Shown here: positions 1-8,257 of the stretch, one piece after another
Layout of the letters: each line of letters starts with the position of its first letter
Position numbering within the stretch: position 1 is the stretch's first letter
Assembly (NCBI GenBank): GCA_034435615.1
Contig: DAOTWZ010000074.1
Span: 1 to 13,843 of the forward strand
Length of the DNA: 13,843 bases
Direction of reading: 5' to 3'
DNA from: H17-190 sp034435615
Lineage (GTDB): Bacteria > Chloroflexota > Dehalococcoidia > SM23-28-2 > HRBIN24
Program-made: the position numbers and the translations under genes
Notes under the pieces: model-generated
The model's input: only the letters and a program-made list of their open reading frames with translations
What the model was told of the DNA's origin: nothing
The model's database searches: none

Positions 1-1012
1 GGCCGCGGTCTGGCGACGGGGGGCGTCCCAGGGGCTGGGGCTGGCGGGGCGGCCGCCGACGGTGCAGCAGGGCCAGCTCCGCCACCGCGTCCACGTCCTC
101 CCTCAGGGCCCGGTCGCGGCCTTGAAAGGCGGCGTGGACGCGGGCCGCCCGGTAGGTGACGATATCGGCCCTCAGCCCCTCCACGTGGTGCTCCAGACAG
201 ACCTGGGCGATGTAGGCCAGCAGCCCCTCGTCGGCCTGGACGGAAGGCAGGATGGCCTGCGCCTCCTGGATGCGGCGCCGCAGTGCCTCCTCCTGTGGCC
301 GCCAGCGGGCGCGGAAGGCCTCCGGGTCGGCGTCGAACTGGAGGCGGCGTCGCACCACCTCTGCTCGCTGCTCCGGGTCGCTCAGGGTCTCCACCTCCAC
401 CGCCAGCCCGAAGCGGTCCAGGAGCTGGGGCCGCACCTCGCCCTCCTCCGGGTTCATGGTGCCGATGAGGACGAAGCGGGCGGCGTGGGAAAAGGAGACG
501 CCCTCCCTCTCCACGTAGTTCTGGCCCATGGCGGCCGAGTCCAGGAGGATGTCCACCAGGTGATCGCTCAGCAGATTCACTTCGTCGATGTAGATGATGC
601 CACGGTGGGCCTCGGCCAGGAGGCCGGGCTGGAAGCGCTTCTCGCCCAGCTTGAGGGCGGCCTCGATGTCCAGGGTGCCCACCACCCGGTCCTCGGTGGC
701 GCCGATGGGCAGGTCCACCATACGCACCGGCCGGAAGCCGCGGGGCAGAAGGCCGCGGGGCTCGGTGCAGACGTGGCACAGGCCCTGGGGGCTGCGGGGC
801 TCACAGGAGTAGGGGCAGCCCTCTATCACCTCTATGGGGGGCAGGACGTCGGCCAGCGCCCGCACGGCGGTGGACTTGGCCGTCCCCCGCTCGCCCCGGA
901 TGAGGACGCCACCGATGGAGGGCTCTATGGCGTTGAGGACGAGGGCGAGCTTCATCCGCTCCTGCCCAACGATGGCCGTGAAGGGGAAAACAGGACCGCG
1001 GTCAGCCGGCAT
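1..1012 (-). CDS. Cobaltochelatase/Mg-chelatase ChlI-type AAA+ subunit, probably a ChlI-ChlD fusion (partial)
   Basis: An AAA+ ATPase of the ChlI/BchI family that would drive metal insertion by the neighbouring CobN in the cytoplasm. I translated the minus strand: 337 codons are open from ATG 1012 to the left edge, so the C-terminal end is missing. Seen: the family opening PFTAIVGQERMKLALVLN (about residues 10-27), Walker A GERGTAKS (40-47), Walker B YIDEVN (141-146), and sensor-1 GTMNPEEGE (184-192). Four cysteines (C66, C70, C79, C82) lie in a short insert after Walker A. The last visible residues are proline-rich (PRQPQPLGRPPSPDRG), like the linker that joins ChlI to a ChlD/von Willebrand A part in fused chelatases; a fusion is therefore inferred. 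The start overlaps the cobN stop by 11 nt (ATGCCGGCTGA), with GGGAGG just upstream, implying translational coupling and a shared transcript. A magnesium chelatase is the alternative, but the riboswitch-led cobN favours cobalt. Confidence 0.88.
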   Translation of the reverse strand, partial: MPADRGPVFPFTAIVGQERMKLALVLNAIEPSIGGVLIRGERGTAKSTAVRALADVLPPIEVIEGCPYSCEPRSPQGLCHVCTEPRGLLPRGFRPVRMVDLPIGATEDRVVGTLDIEAALKLGEKRFQPGLLAEAHRGIIYIDEVNLLSDHLVDILLDSAAMGQNYVEREGVSFSHAARFVLIGTMNPEEGEVRPQLLDRFGLAVEVETLSDPEQRAEVVRRRLQFDADPEAFRARWRPQEEALRRRIQEAQAILPSVQADEGLLAYIAQVCLEHHVEGLRADIVTYRAARVHAAFQGRDRALREDVDAVAELALLHRRRPPRQPQPLGRPPSPDRG

Positions 1013-4000
1013 GGCCTCCCATCCCTCCCTCCAGCAGAGCGTCCGTCTCCAGGTAGAGGCGCTGCAGCTCCCGCAACAGCTCCTCCGACGGTGAGCCCCA
1101 GAGGCCCCGGGAGGCGGCCTCCAGCAGCCGCTCGGCGATGTCCCGCAGGGCCCAGGGGTTGCTTCGCTGGAAGAACTGCTGCATCTCCCGGTCCAGGGCG
1201 TAGGCGCGGGCTACCTGCTCGTACATCCAGTCCTCCACGACGCCGGCGGTAGCGTCGTAGCCGAAGAGGTAGTCCACGGTGGCTGCCAGCTCGAAGGCGC
1301 CCTTGTAGCCGTGGCCCTTCATGGCCTCAATCCAGCGAGGGTTGACGACGCGGGTGCGGAAGACGCGCCGGGCCTCCTCTGCCAGGTCGCGCACCACGGG
1401 CCGCGCCGGGTCGGCGGAGTCGCCGAAGTAGGCGCGGGGCTGCCGGCCAGCGAGGGCGCGCACCGTGGCGACCATGCCCCCATGGTATTGCAAATAGTCA
1501 TCGGAGTCGAATATGTCGTGCTCGCGGTTGTCCTGGTTCTTGGCCGCCACGGCGATGCGAGCGAACTGCTCCCGGAACTCCAGGGGAGCGCTCTCACCCT
1601 GGCGGCGGCGGCCGTAGGCGTAGGAGCCCCAGGAGATGTAGATGTCAGCCAGGTCGGCGTGGCTGCGCCAGTTCCCCTCCTCCAGAGCGGCCAGGATGCC
1701 AGCGCCGTAGGTGCCAGGCTTGCTGCCGAAGATGCGGAAGAGGGAGCGGGTCCTGGCCTCGTCCTCGGCCTGGCCCTGGGCCAGCCGGCGCCCCAGGTCC
1801 TCACGGTAGTGCTTGGCGACGTAGTTCAGCTCCTCCGGCTCGTCCAGGGTGGCCACCATCTCCACCGCCTCGTCCAGGAGGTCGATCAGGTTAGGGAAGG
1901 CGTCCCGGAAGAAACCAGAGATGCGCAGGGTCACGTCCACGCGGGGGCGCCCCAGCTCGGCGAGGGGTATGACCTCCAGGCCGGTCACTCGCCCGTCCTC
2001 CTGGCGCCACACGGGGCGGACGCCCAGGAGGGCCAGCGCCTGGGCGATGTCGTCGCCGTGGGTGCGCATAACGGCGGTGCCCCACACCACCAGCCCCACT
2101 GTCTCCGGGTAGCGTCCCTCCTCCCGGCGGTAGCGCTCCAGCAGCCCCTCCGCCAGCGCCTTCCCCACCTCCCAGGCGAAGGGCGAGGGGACGGAGCGGG
2201 GATCCAGGGAGTAGAAGTTGCGGCCGGTGGGGAGGACGTTGGCCATCCCGCGGGTGGGTGAGCCGCTGGGCCCTGGCGGCACGTAGCGTCCGTCCAGCCC
2301 CCGCAGGAGATTGCCTATCTCGTCGGTGGTGCGCTCCAGGTCAGGCACCAGACGGCGGCAGACGTATTCCAGCACCGCCGGCACCTGCGCCGCCGCCTCG
2401 CCCAGGACGGCGATGGCCACCTCGCGGCTGGCCTCGGGCGGGAAGCCCCTCTCTTGGAGGGCCTCCAGCAACCGGCGGGCCAGGGCGTCCACCGCCTCCA
2501 GGACGTCCCCGCGGGTGCGCAGGGGAAGGCCCAGGGCGGCCAGCGTCTCTGGCACGGGACCCTCGTGGGGGTGGCCCAGGTCACGACGGAGGGCATCGTA
2601 GTCTAGGCCCAGGGCCTCCGCCACGGCCCGTCGCAGGGAGGGGGCCTCGCCGTCCAGACGGGTGAGGGCGAGCAGGGTATCTATCTGGGCCTCGCCGCGC
2701 GGCGGCTCCCCCAGGACGTGGAGCCCGCCCCGGATAATGGCGTCCTTGAGCTCGCAGATGTAGCCGTCCATGTGAAGCAGGAAGGAATCGAAGTCCTCCG
2801 GCTCCTCCTCCACGTGGAGGTCGCGGTGGAGGTTGGCCCGCTGGACGGCCTCCCATATCTGGGCCCTCACCAGGGGGAGCTTGGCGGGGTCCATGGCCTG
2901 GGCGCGGGCGTACTCGTCCATGAGCTGCTCCAGGCGGGCCAGCTCGCCGTAGGTGCCGGCGGTGGTCAGGGGCGGCACCAGGTGGTCGACGATGACGGCG
3001 TGGGCGCGTCGCTTGGCCTGGGCGCCCTCGCCGGGGTCGTTGACGATGAAGGGGTAGAGGAGGGGTAGGTCGGGCAGGGCTGCCACGGGGTAGCAGCCCG
3101 TCGACAGGCCGATGCCCTTCCCCGGCAGCCACTCCAGGGTCCCGTGCTTCCCCAGGTGGACTATGGCGTCCGCCTGGAAGCCGTCCCGCAGCCAGCGGTA
3201 GAAGGCCAGGTAGTGATGGGTGGGTGGCAGGTCGGGGCTGTGGTAGATGGCCATAGGGTTATCGCCGAAGCCGCGGGGCGGCTGCAGGCCCAGATAGACG
3301 TTCCCCAGCAGGAGGCCGGGGACGGCCAGGGCGCCGTCCACACGGTAGAGCTCGCCGGGCGGCGACCCCCAGGCCCTCTCCATCTCCTCCCGCAGGGTCT
3401 CCGGCAGGCGGGCGAACCAGGCCCGGTATTCCTCCGCCGGGACGCGGCCCGGGGCGGCTTGTAGCTGCTCGTCCGTCAGGTGCTCTTTGTCATAGGTGCC
3501 GGAGGCGAGGAGGCGGTGCATCAGGGCATCGCCGTCGGCTGGGACCTCCGGCACCTGATAGCCGGCCTCCCTGAGAGCGTTGAGCAGGCGGACAGCCGAG
3601 GCCGGGGTATCCAGCCCCACGGCATTGCCGGCGCGGGCGCTCTTGGTGGGGTAGTTGCTGAGGACGATGGCCACCCTCTTCTCGGCGTTCCCCTTGCGCC
3701 TGAGGCGCGCCCAGCGCAGGGCAAGCTCCGCTACCAGGGAGACCTGCTCGTGGTCGGGGACGCTCCGGGCGATGCTGGCCCCCAGGGCCGGCTCCCTCCT
3801 CACCTCCTTGAAGGCGATGGGCAGCGCTATGATGCGACCGTCCAGCTCCGGCAGGGCCACGTTCATGGCCACGTCCAGAGGGGAGAGGCCCACGCTGCTC
3901 TCCTGCCATTCCTGACGGCTGACGGTGGAGAGGACGGCCTGGACGATGGGGACATCCAGGGCGGCCAGGGCATGGGCGGCGGCGTCCGGGTCTTCCCTCG

Positions 4001-4772
4001 CCAGAGCGAAGCTGAGGGTGGAGACGATACAGTCCACCCCGGGCCGGCCGTCCGGCCCCAGGAAGTGACGTCGCAGCGCCAGGGGGAGCTGCCCGGGCGG
4101 AGTGGCCTCGTCCCGCAGGCTGTAGCAGAAGACGGGAAGGACGTTGGCTCCTCGCTCTTCCAGCGCCTCTATGAGGGCGTCCACCGGCTCCGTGTTGCCG
4201 CTGGCCCAGAGCGCCCGGTAGAACAGGAGGCCCACCGTCTCCCGGTCAGGCCGCCACCAGCGCTGACGATACTCGTCGTCTGTCAGGGGGCCGGGGTGGC
4301 CGGGGCGATAGAGGCCGTCCCAGGGGAGGGCGGCGGGAGGGGCGTAGCCGTAGCCCGTCCCCAGAAGCTCGTCCGAGAGGAAGAGGAGGAGGTTGCGCAG
4401 GTTGACGACGCCACCGTGCACCAGGTACTCGAAGGCACGGGCGACAACGCCCGGCGGCACGGTGGAGGCCGCCTCCAGCGTCAGGTCGCGCGTCGACTCC
4501 CCGGGGCAGGCGACGAGGGGTATCCCTCGCTCGCGACAGAGGGCGGCCAGGCGGTCTACGCCCTCCTCAAAGGCCCGTTTGCCTCCCAGGAGGCGTAGCA
4601 GCACCAGCCGGGCGCGGGGGGCGATCTCCGCCAAGAAGGGGTCCAGCGCCCCAGGGGTGCCCAGGGCCTGGACGTGCCGGGCGTATACCTCCGGGAAGCC
4701 CGCCGGCAGTCCCGGCAGGGCCGCCGCCAGCGCCTGGAGGTCGGTATCGGCGGTGGTGAGGAAGACGATCAT
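1002..4772 (-). CDS. cobN: Cobaltochelatase large subunit CobN
   Basis: The catalytic and porphyrinoid-binding subunit of the ATP-dependent cobaltochelatase, which inserts cobalt into hydrogenobyrinic acid a,c-diamide in the aerobic cobalamin pathway (cytoplasm). From ATG 4772 it is 1256 residues, close to the usual 1250-1300. Seen: an N-terminal strand MIVFLTTADTDL, the CobN-type block YHSPDLPPTHHY (about 510-521), and the hallmark GKHGTLEWLPGK (541-552) shared by the CobN/BchH/ChlH superfamily. Start choice: the frame stays open upstream to 5009, but that extension is low-complexity. ATG 4799 (MSVSQQGAAM...) is a second candidate. ATG 4772 has the best Shine-Dalgarno sequence (AGGGAG, 5 nt away) and matches where homologues begin their first strand. 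The gene lies downstream of a cobalamin riboswitch and overlaps the ChlI-type gene. Paralogous BchH/ChlH is less likely given the riboswitch and CobN-specific motifs. Confidence 0.95.
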   Translation of the reverse strand: MIVFLTTADTDLQALAAALPGLPAGFPEVYARHVQALGTPGALDPFLAEIAPRARLVLLRLLGGKRAFEEGVDRLAALCRERGIPLVACPGESTRDLTLEAASTVPPGVVARAFEYLVHGGVVNLRNLLLFLSDELLGTGYGYAPPAALPWDGLYRPGHPGPLTDDEYRQRWWRPDRETVGLLFYRALWASGNTEPVDALIEALEERGANVLPVFCYSLRDEATPPGQLPLALRRHFLGPDGRPGVDCIVSTLSFALAREDPDAAAHALAALDVPIVQAVLSTVSRQEWQESSVGLSPLDVAMNVALPELDGRIIALPIAFKEVRREPALGASIARSVPDHEQVSLVAELALRWARLRRKGNAEKRVAIVLSNYPTKSARAGNAVGLDTPASAVRLLNALREAGYQVPEVPADGDALMHRLLASGTYDKEHLTDEQLQAAPGRVPAEEYRAWFARLPETLREEMERAWGSPPGELYRVDGALAVPGLLLGNVYLGLQPPRGFGDNPMAIYHSPDLPPTHHYLAFYRWLRDGFQADAIVHLGKHGTLEWLPGKGIGLSTGCYPVAALPDLPLLYPFIVNDPGEGAQAKRRAHAVIVDHLVPPLTTAGTYGELARLEQLMDEYARAQAMDPAKLPLVRAQIWEAVQRANLHRDLHVEEEPEDFDSFLLHMDGYICELKDAIIRGGLHVLGEPPRGEAQIDTLLALTRLDGEAPSLRRAVAEALGLDYDALRRDLGHPHEGPVPETLAALGLPLRTRGDVLEAVDALARRLLEALQERGFPPEASREVAIAVLGEAAAQVPAVLEYVCRRLVPDLERTTDEIGNLLRGLDGRYVPPGPSGSPTRGMANVLPTGRNFYSLDPRSVPSPFAWEVGKALAEGLLERYRREEGRYPETVGLVVWGTAVMRTHGDDIAQALALLGVRPVWRQEDGRVTGLEVIPLAELGRPRVDVTLRISGFFRDAFPNLIDLLDEAVEMVATLDEPEELNYVAKHYREDLGRRLAQGQAEDEARTRSLFRIFGSKPGTYGAGILAALEEGNWRSHADLADIYISWGSYAYGRRRQGESAPLEFREQFARIAVAAKNQDNREHDIFDSDDYLQYHGGMVATVRALAGRQPRAYFGDSADPARPVVRDLAEEARRVFRTRVVNPRWIEAMKGHGYKGAFELAATVDYLFGYDATAGVVEDWMYEQVARAYALDREMQQFFQRSNPWALRDIAERLLEAASRGLWGSPSEELLRELQRLYLETDALLEGGMGGHAG

Positions 4773-4811
4773 GGCCGCTCCCTGTTGGCTGACGGACATC
4801 GGGGAGCGGCC
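4773..4811 (-). promoter_or_regulatory. RBS-sequestering hairpin in front of cobN
   Basis: In the minus-strand transcript GGCCGCTCCC (4811-4802) and GGGAGCGGCC (4782-4773) form a perfect 10-bp stem with a 19-nt loop. The 3' arm contains the GGGAG Shine-Dalgarno sequence and abuts ATG 4772; the alternative ATG 4799 lies in the loop. The pairing is read directly. A role as expression platform for the upstream riboswitch is inferred. Confidence 0.65.
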
Positions 4812-5108
4812 CTTTCCTGTGCTGCCGGCCGCAGTCTCTCGCCTGAGTGGGGCGGGGTTCCGCCGGCGCTGGTCTTCCGCCCCGGCTGGAGCGAGGTGCC
4901 GCCGGCCAGCCCACCTCGGTCTTTCTGCGCCGCCGGCGGCGCTCTCCTGCCTGGGCCCTGGCGGGTAGACTGTCGGTCGGCCCTCCTCGGCCTCCTCTGA
5001 GCGGCCCACGCTGGCAGCTCGCCTGCCGTCCTGGCCCCCGGCGGGCCTCCGCCCCGGACAGCGCTGGATGACCTGGGCGCCCTCCCCGACGCGAAGAGTC
5101 AGCCACCC
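4812..5108 (-). promoter_or_regulatory. Long G+C-rich cobN leader between aptamer and start codon
   Basis: About 300 nt separate the riboswitch aptamer from the cobN hairpin. No convincing gene is seen on either strand. The segment is very G+C-rich and holds several potential stems, including GCCGCCGGCGGC and GGCTGG...CCAGCC, but no U-tract that would mark an intrinsic terminator. A second copy of GGCCGCTC (5006-4999) matches eight bases of the left arm of the RBS hairpin and could compete for the same partner. Confidence 0.5.
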
Positions 5109-5269
5109 GTCCCCCGGGCAGGTCTCCTGGCTGGCAGATCATCGCCCGCGGCGCCTTCCCATCCCCCGTTGGGGACAGTGGCCTCTGCCGGGGCTCCCTG
5201 CTCACAGTGGCGCGGCCGCGTGGGCTTCTACCCCTCTTTCCCTTTTAAGCCCTGCGGCACCCGGGAGAC
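5109..5269 (-). promoter_or_regulatory. Cobalamin (AdoCbl-type) riboswitch aptamer
   Basis: On the minus strand the conserved elements occur in the right order: GGGTGCCGC near 5262-5254, AAAAGGGAAA near 5246-5237, GTAGAAGCCCACGCG near 5231-5217, GCCACTGTGA near 5211-5201, a second GGCCACTGTCCCC arm with GGGAAGGCGC (5160-5151), and the B12 box AGCCAGGAGACCTGCC (5132-5117). The ends pair as a 10-bp P1 stem: GUCUCCCGGG (5269-5260) with CCCGGGGGAC (5118-5109), including one G-U. The family binds cobalamin and represses downstream genes when it is abundant. Here it leads cobN and the ChlI-type gene. The fold is by eye, not by covariance model. Confidence 0.93.
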
Positions 5270-5294
5270 ACGTTATTCAGCTTTCGATGTTCTC

Positions 5295-5324
5295 TATCTA
5301 ACACCGGCCAGGAAAGGCCGTCAA
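5295..5324 (-). promoter_or_regulatory. Candidate sigma70-type promoter of the cobN operon
   Basis: Minus-strand TTGACG (5324-5319) is followed after 18 nt by TAGATA (5300-5295), or after 17 nt by TTAGAT. The -35 matches 5 of 6 and the -10 is weak. Initiation near 5288 would place the start about 19 nt before the riboswitch P1 stem, which fits well. Confidence 0.5.
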
Positions 5325-5392
5325 GGGCTGCCGCCTGGCCCTGCCCTCGCTACCTTATCTTCGCGATCCCTCATCAAGTTCTGCATATCGGG

Positions 5393-5422
5393 TCGACGGA
5401 GCTCCCCCCGGTGGCGTATAAA
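5393..5422 (+). promoter_or_regulatory. Candidate promoter of cobQ
   Basis: TCGACG (5393-5398), an 18-nt spacer and TATAAA (5417-5422) precede cobQ. The implied leader is only about 15 nt and holds GAGGG (5430-5434) as Shine-Dalgarno sequence. Such a short leader leaves no room for a second riboswitch, so cobQ appears not to share the cobN control. Confidence 0.45.
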
Positions 5423-5443
5423 CTATGCCGAGGGTAAAGAGAG

Positions 5444-6958
5444 ATGACCGCCCGCCTGCTGATGGTCCAGGGAACGATGTCCCACGTCGGCAAGAGCCTT
5501 CTGGTGGCTGCCCTCTGCCGCATCCTACATCAGGACGGCCTGCGCGTCGCTCCCTTCAAGGCCCAGAATATGGCCCTCAACTCCTACGTGACGCCGGACG
5601 GGCTGGAGATAGGGCGCGCCCAGGCGGTTCAGGCGGAGGCGGCCGGCATCGAGCCCCAGGCGGAGATGAACCCCGTCCTGCTGAAGCCGGAGGCGGACCA
5701 CCGCAGTCAGGTGGTGGTGCTGGGCCGCCCCTGGGGCTCCTACACCGCAGCCGAATATTACCGCCTGAAGGGGGATCTGTGGCCCCTGGTGCTGGAGGCG
5801 CTGGAGCGCCTCCGCTCTCGCTACGACGTGGTGGTGATGGAGGGAGCGGGAAGCCCGGCCGAGGTGAACCTGAAGGCCAGCGACATCGTCAACATGCGGC
5901 TGGCCCGGGCGGTGGGGGCGCCCGTCCTGCTGGTGGGGGACATAGACCGGGGTGGCGTCTTCGCCCAGCTAGTGGGCACCCTGGAGCTCCTGGAGCCGGC
6001 GGAGCGGGCGCTGGTGCGGGGCCTCGTCGTCAACAAGTTCCGCGGCGACCCCGCCCTCCTGGCGCCGGGCATCCGCTTCCTGGAGGAGCGGACCGGTGTC
6101 CCGGTGGTGGGCGTCGTCCCCTATGACCCCGACCTGGCCATACCGGAGGAGGACTCGGTGGCCCTGGAGGAAGAGGGCGCGCCGTCCCGGGGAGTCCTGG
6201 ACGTGGCGGTGGTGCGCCTGCCCCACATCGCCAACTTCGACGACTTCGACCCCCTGCGCCGGACACCGGGGGTGACGGTGCGCTTCGTCCATCGCCCGGG
6301 GGCGCTGGGCCGGCCCGACCTCATCGTCCTTCCAGGCAGCAAGACCACTGCCGCCGATCTGCAGCACCTGCGGGAGAGCGGCCTGGCCGATGCTCTCCTG
6401 GCGGCGGCCAGGGAGGGCGCGGCGGTGATGGGGGTCTGCGGCGGCTTCCAGATGCTGGGCCAGGCCATACACGACCCTCACCTGGTGGAGGGTCCACAGC
6501 GAGAGGCGAAGGGGCTGGGGCTGCTGCCCGTCGTCACTGTCTTCGAGAGACACAAGATGACGCACCGGGTTGAGGCACAGGTGCTGACCGGCCGTGGCCT
6601 GTTGGCGGGAGCGGAGGGGATCCCCCTGCGGGGATACGAAGTCCACATGGGCCAGAGCCGGAGCGAAGGGTCGGAGGCGCCCTTCCTCATCCGCTCTCGC
6701 TCGGGGGAGAGCTGCCAGGTGCGGGACGGCGCCCTCTCCGCCGATGGCTGGGTCATGGGCACCTACATTCACGGCCTCTTCCACAACCGGGGCCTGCTGC
6801 GGGCCCTCCTAGAGAACCTGGCCCGTCGCAAGGGGGCTGCCTTGCCGCCGCAGTCGGAGGAGGGGGAGGAGCCTCTGGACCGTCTGGCGGCCCTGGTACG
6901 CAGGCATCTGGACATGCGGCTGGTCTACCGGATAGCCGGGCTGGAGAGGGAGGGATGA
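5444..6958 (+). CDS. cobQ: Cobyric acid synthase CobQ
   Basis: A glutamine-dependent amidotransferase that amidates the b, d, e and g side chains of adenosylcobyrinic acid a,c-diamide to give adenosylcobyric acid, with ATP and glutamine (cytoplasm). It is 504 residues, the normal length. Seen: the N-terminal synthetase domain with MVQGTMSHVGKS (P-loop-like, 7-18), PFKAQNMALNSYVT (37-50), VVMEGAGSPAE (130-140) and DIDRGGVF (166-173), followed by a class I glutaminase domain with nucleophile C332 in GVCGGFQMLGQ and H443 in YIHGLF. The start is ATG 5444 with GAGGG 9 nt upstream. It is divergent from cobN and its last codon overlaps the start of the first MFS gene (ATGA), so the two are probably translationally coupled. 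Confidence is very high; the motifs exclude CobB/CbiA. Confidence 0.97.
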   Translation: MTARLLMVQGTMSHVGKSLLVAALCRILHQDGLRVAPFKAQNMALNSYVTPDGLEIGRAQAVQAEAAGIEPQAEMNPVLLKPEADHRSQVVVLGRPWGSYTAAEYYRLKGDLWPLVLEALERLRSRYDVVVMEGAGSPAEVNLKASDIVNMRLARAVGAPVLLVGDIDRGGVFAQLVGTLELLEPAERALVRGLVVNKFRGDPALLAPGIRFLEERTGVPVVGVVPYDPDLAIPEEDSVALEEEGAPSRGVLDVAVVRLPHIANFDDFDPLRRTPGVTVRFVHRPGALGRPDLIVLPGSKTTAADLQHLRESGLADALLAAAREGAAVMGVCGGFQMLGQAIHDPHLVEGPQREAKGLGLLPVVTVFERHKMTHRVEAQVLTGRGLLAGAEGIPLRGYEVHMGQSRSEGSEAPFLIRSRSGESCQVRDGALSADGWVMGTYIHGLFHNRGLLRALLENLARRKGAALPPQSEEGEEPLDRLAALVRRHLDMRLVYRIAGLEREG

Positions 6959-8211
6959 AGGGGCTGACGCTGCCCGTGCGCGCCCCCTCCTATTACGGGT
7001 GGTGGATCGTCCTGGCGGGGACGGGCACCCTGGCCGTCACCACCGGCGTCTCCTTCTGGGCCTTCGGCCTCTACTTCGAGCCGCTGGAGGAGCAGTTCGG
7101 CTGGAGCCGAGCGCAGCTCTCCGGGGCGGTGAGCATGACCTGGCTCATCGGCGGGCTGCTGGGGCCGCTCATAGGCCGCTGGCTGGACCGCTACGGGCCG
7201 CGCTCGGCCATGCTGGTGGGAGCGGTGACGACGGCCGCCACCTATTTCCTGCTGGCGGCCATGAACGCTCTGTGGCAGTACTACGCCCTCCTCTTCGCCG
7301 CCGCCTTCTTCCGCTCTTGGATCTACTATCTGCCGGTGAACGCTCTAGTCTCCCGCTGGTTCGTCTGGCGGAGAGGGCAGGCGCTGAGCATAGCCAACGC
7401 CGGGCTGGGCCTGGGCGGCTTCATCTTCACGCCCCTCATAGTCTACATAATCGAAAGCCTGGGTTGGCGACAGGCCTACCTCGTCTCGGGCCTGATAGTG
7501 CTGGCCTACTTCGTGCCGGTGACGCTGGTGGTGGTGCGCAATCGCCCCGAGGACATGGGGGTGGAGGAGCCGCCCCTGGAGAGGCCTTCGCCGGTGATGC
7601 AGTCGGTGCTGGACCAGCGCTCCTACACGCTGCGGGAGGCGCTGCGGACGCCGGCCTTCTGGCTAGTGGCGGCGGCGGCCAGCTTCATGTATATGGGCCA
7701 GCTCTCTTTCATGATCCACGCCGTGCCCTTCTTCCGCTCGGAGGGGCTGTCCTCGGCGGGAGCGGCAGCGCTGATGACCTCGGTGACCGGGCTGTACACG
7801 GCGCTGCGCTTCGTGGGCGGCGTGAGCGACCGGGTGACACCGCGGACACTGGCCATCGTGACAGTGCTGCTCCAGGCCCTCGGGCTCGCCCTGCTGATGG
7901 TCTCCACGGCGGCGCCGGCGCTGGGGGTCTTCGTCCTCCTGTGGGCGATGGGGCAGGCCAACTCACCGGTCATCGAGCCGCTGCTCATCAGCCGCTTCTT
8001 CGGCACGGCCCACTTCGGGTCCATCCTGGGGATGTCCGGCGTATTCTCCAACATGGGCTACGCCATGGGGCCGCTGCTGGCCGGCGCCCTCTACGACTGG
8101 ACCGGTAGCTACGATGCTGCCCTGGTGATGTTCATAACGTCCTTCCTGACCGCCGCCAGTTGCTACGTCTTGCTGGCGCCCCTGGGCCGCAGGCAGATGG
8201 CGACGGCCTGA
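6955..8211 (+). CDS. MFS transporter, YcxA/OFA-like (first of a tandem pair)
   Basis: A 418-residue integral membrane transporter of the major facilitator superfamily, with about 12 hydrophobic segments in two halves separated by a central charged loop (about residues 195-225). Seen: the N-terminal YYGWWIVL block (13-20), typical of the OFA/monocarboxylate/YcxA-like branch; FGWSRAQLSGAVS (48-60); MFS motif A as GRWLDRYGPR (74-83); and SLGWRQAYLVSG at the end of the fourth to fifth segment region. The substrate cannot be read from the sequence; relatives move small carboxylates and other anions. ATG 6955 overlaps the cobQ TGA by 4 nt, so it is likely co-translated with cobQ, which hints at a cobalamin-linked solute such as a precursor or a lower-ligand base. 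That link is inference from position only. Its neighbour downstream is a clear paralogue. Confidence 0.9.
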   Translation: MKGLTLPVRAPSYYGWWIVLAGTGTLAVTTGVSFWAFGLYFEPLEEQFGWSRAQLSGAVSMTWLIGGLLGPLIGRWLDRYGPRSAMLVGAVTTAATYFLLAAMNALWQYYALLFAAAFFRSWIYYLPVNALVSRWFVWRRGQALSIANAGLGLGGFIFTPLIVYIIESLGWRQAYLVSGLIVLAYFVPVTLVVVRNRPEDMGVEEPPLERPSPVMQSVLDQRSYTLREALRTPAFWLVAAAASFMYMGQLSFMIHAVPFFRSEGLSSAGAAALMTSVTGLYTALRFVGGVSDRVTPRTLAIVTVLLQALGLALLMVSTAAPALGVFVLLWAMGQANSPVIEPLLISRFFGTAHFGSILGMSGVFSNMGYAMGPLLAGALYDWTGSYDAALVMFITSFLTAASCYVLLAPLGRRQMATA

Positions 8212-8257
8212 CCAGGAGAGGCTGGGCCGGAGGAGCGAGGAGCGAGAGGAGGGAGCC

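Noticed and set aside
62..1252. 396-residue open frame on the plus strand
   Set aside because: It lies opposite the ChlI-type gene and the end of cobN. Its translation is low-complexity and rich in His, Gly and Val, a typical antisense shadow in G+C-rich DNA.
4773..5009. N-terminal extension of cobN starting at 5009
   Set aside because: The extra residues are Arg/Gly/Pro/Ala-rich without family similarity, and they cross the leader and RBS hairpin. The extended frame is open only because of base composition.
5068..5301. 77-residue plus-strand frame and its neighbour at 5169-5447
   Set aside because: They lie antisense to the riboswitch and have no recognisable protein features. The conserved RNA motifs explain the sequence.
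5300..5443. Second cobalamin riboswitch for cobQ
   Set aside because: No B12 box or other aptamer motif on the plus strand, and a TATAAA box lies only 22 nt before the start codon.
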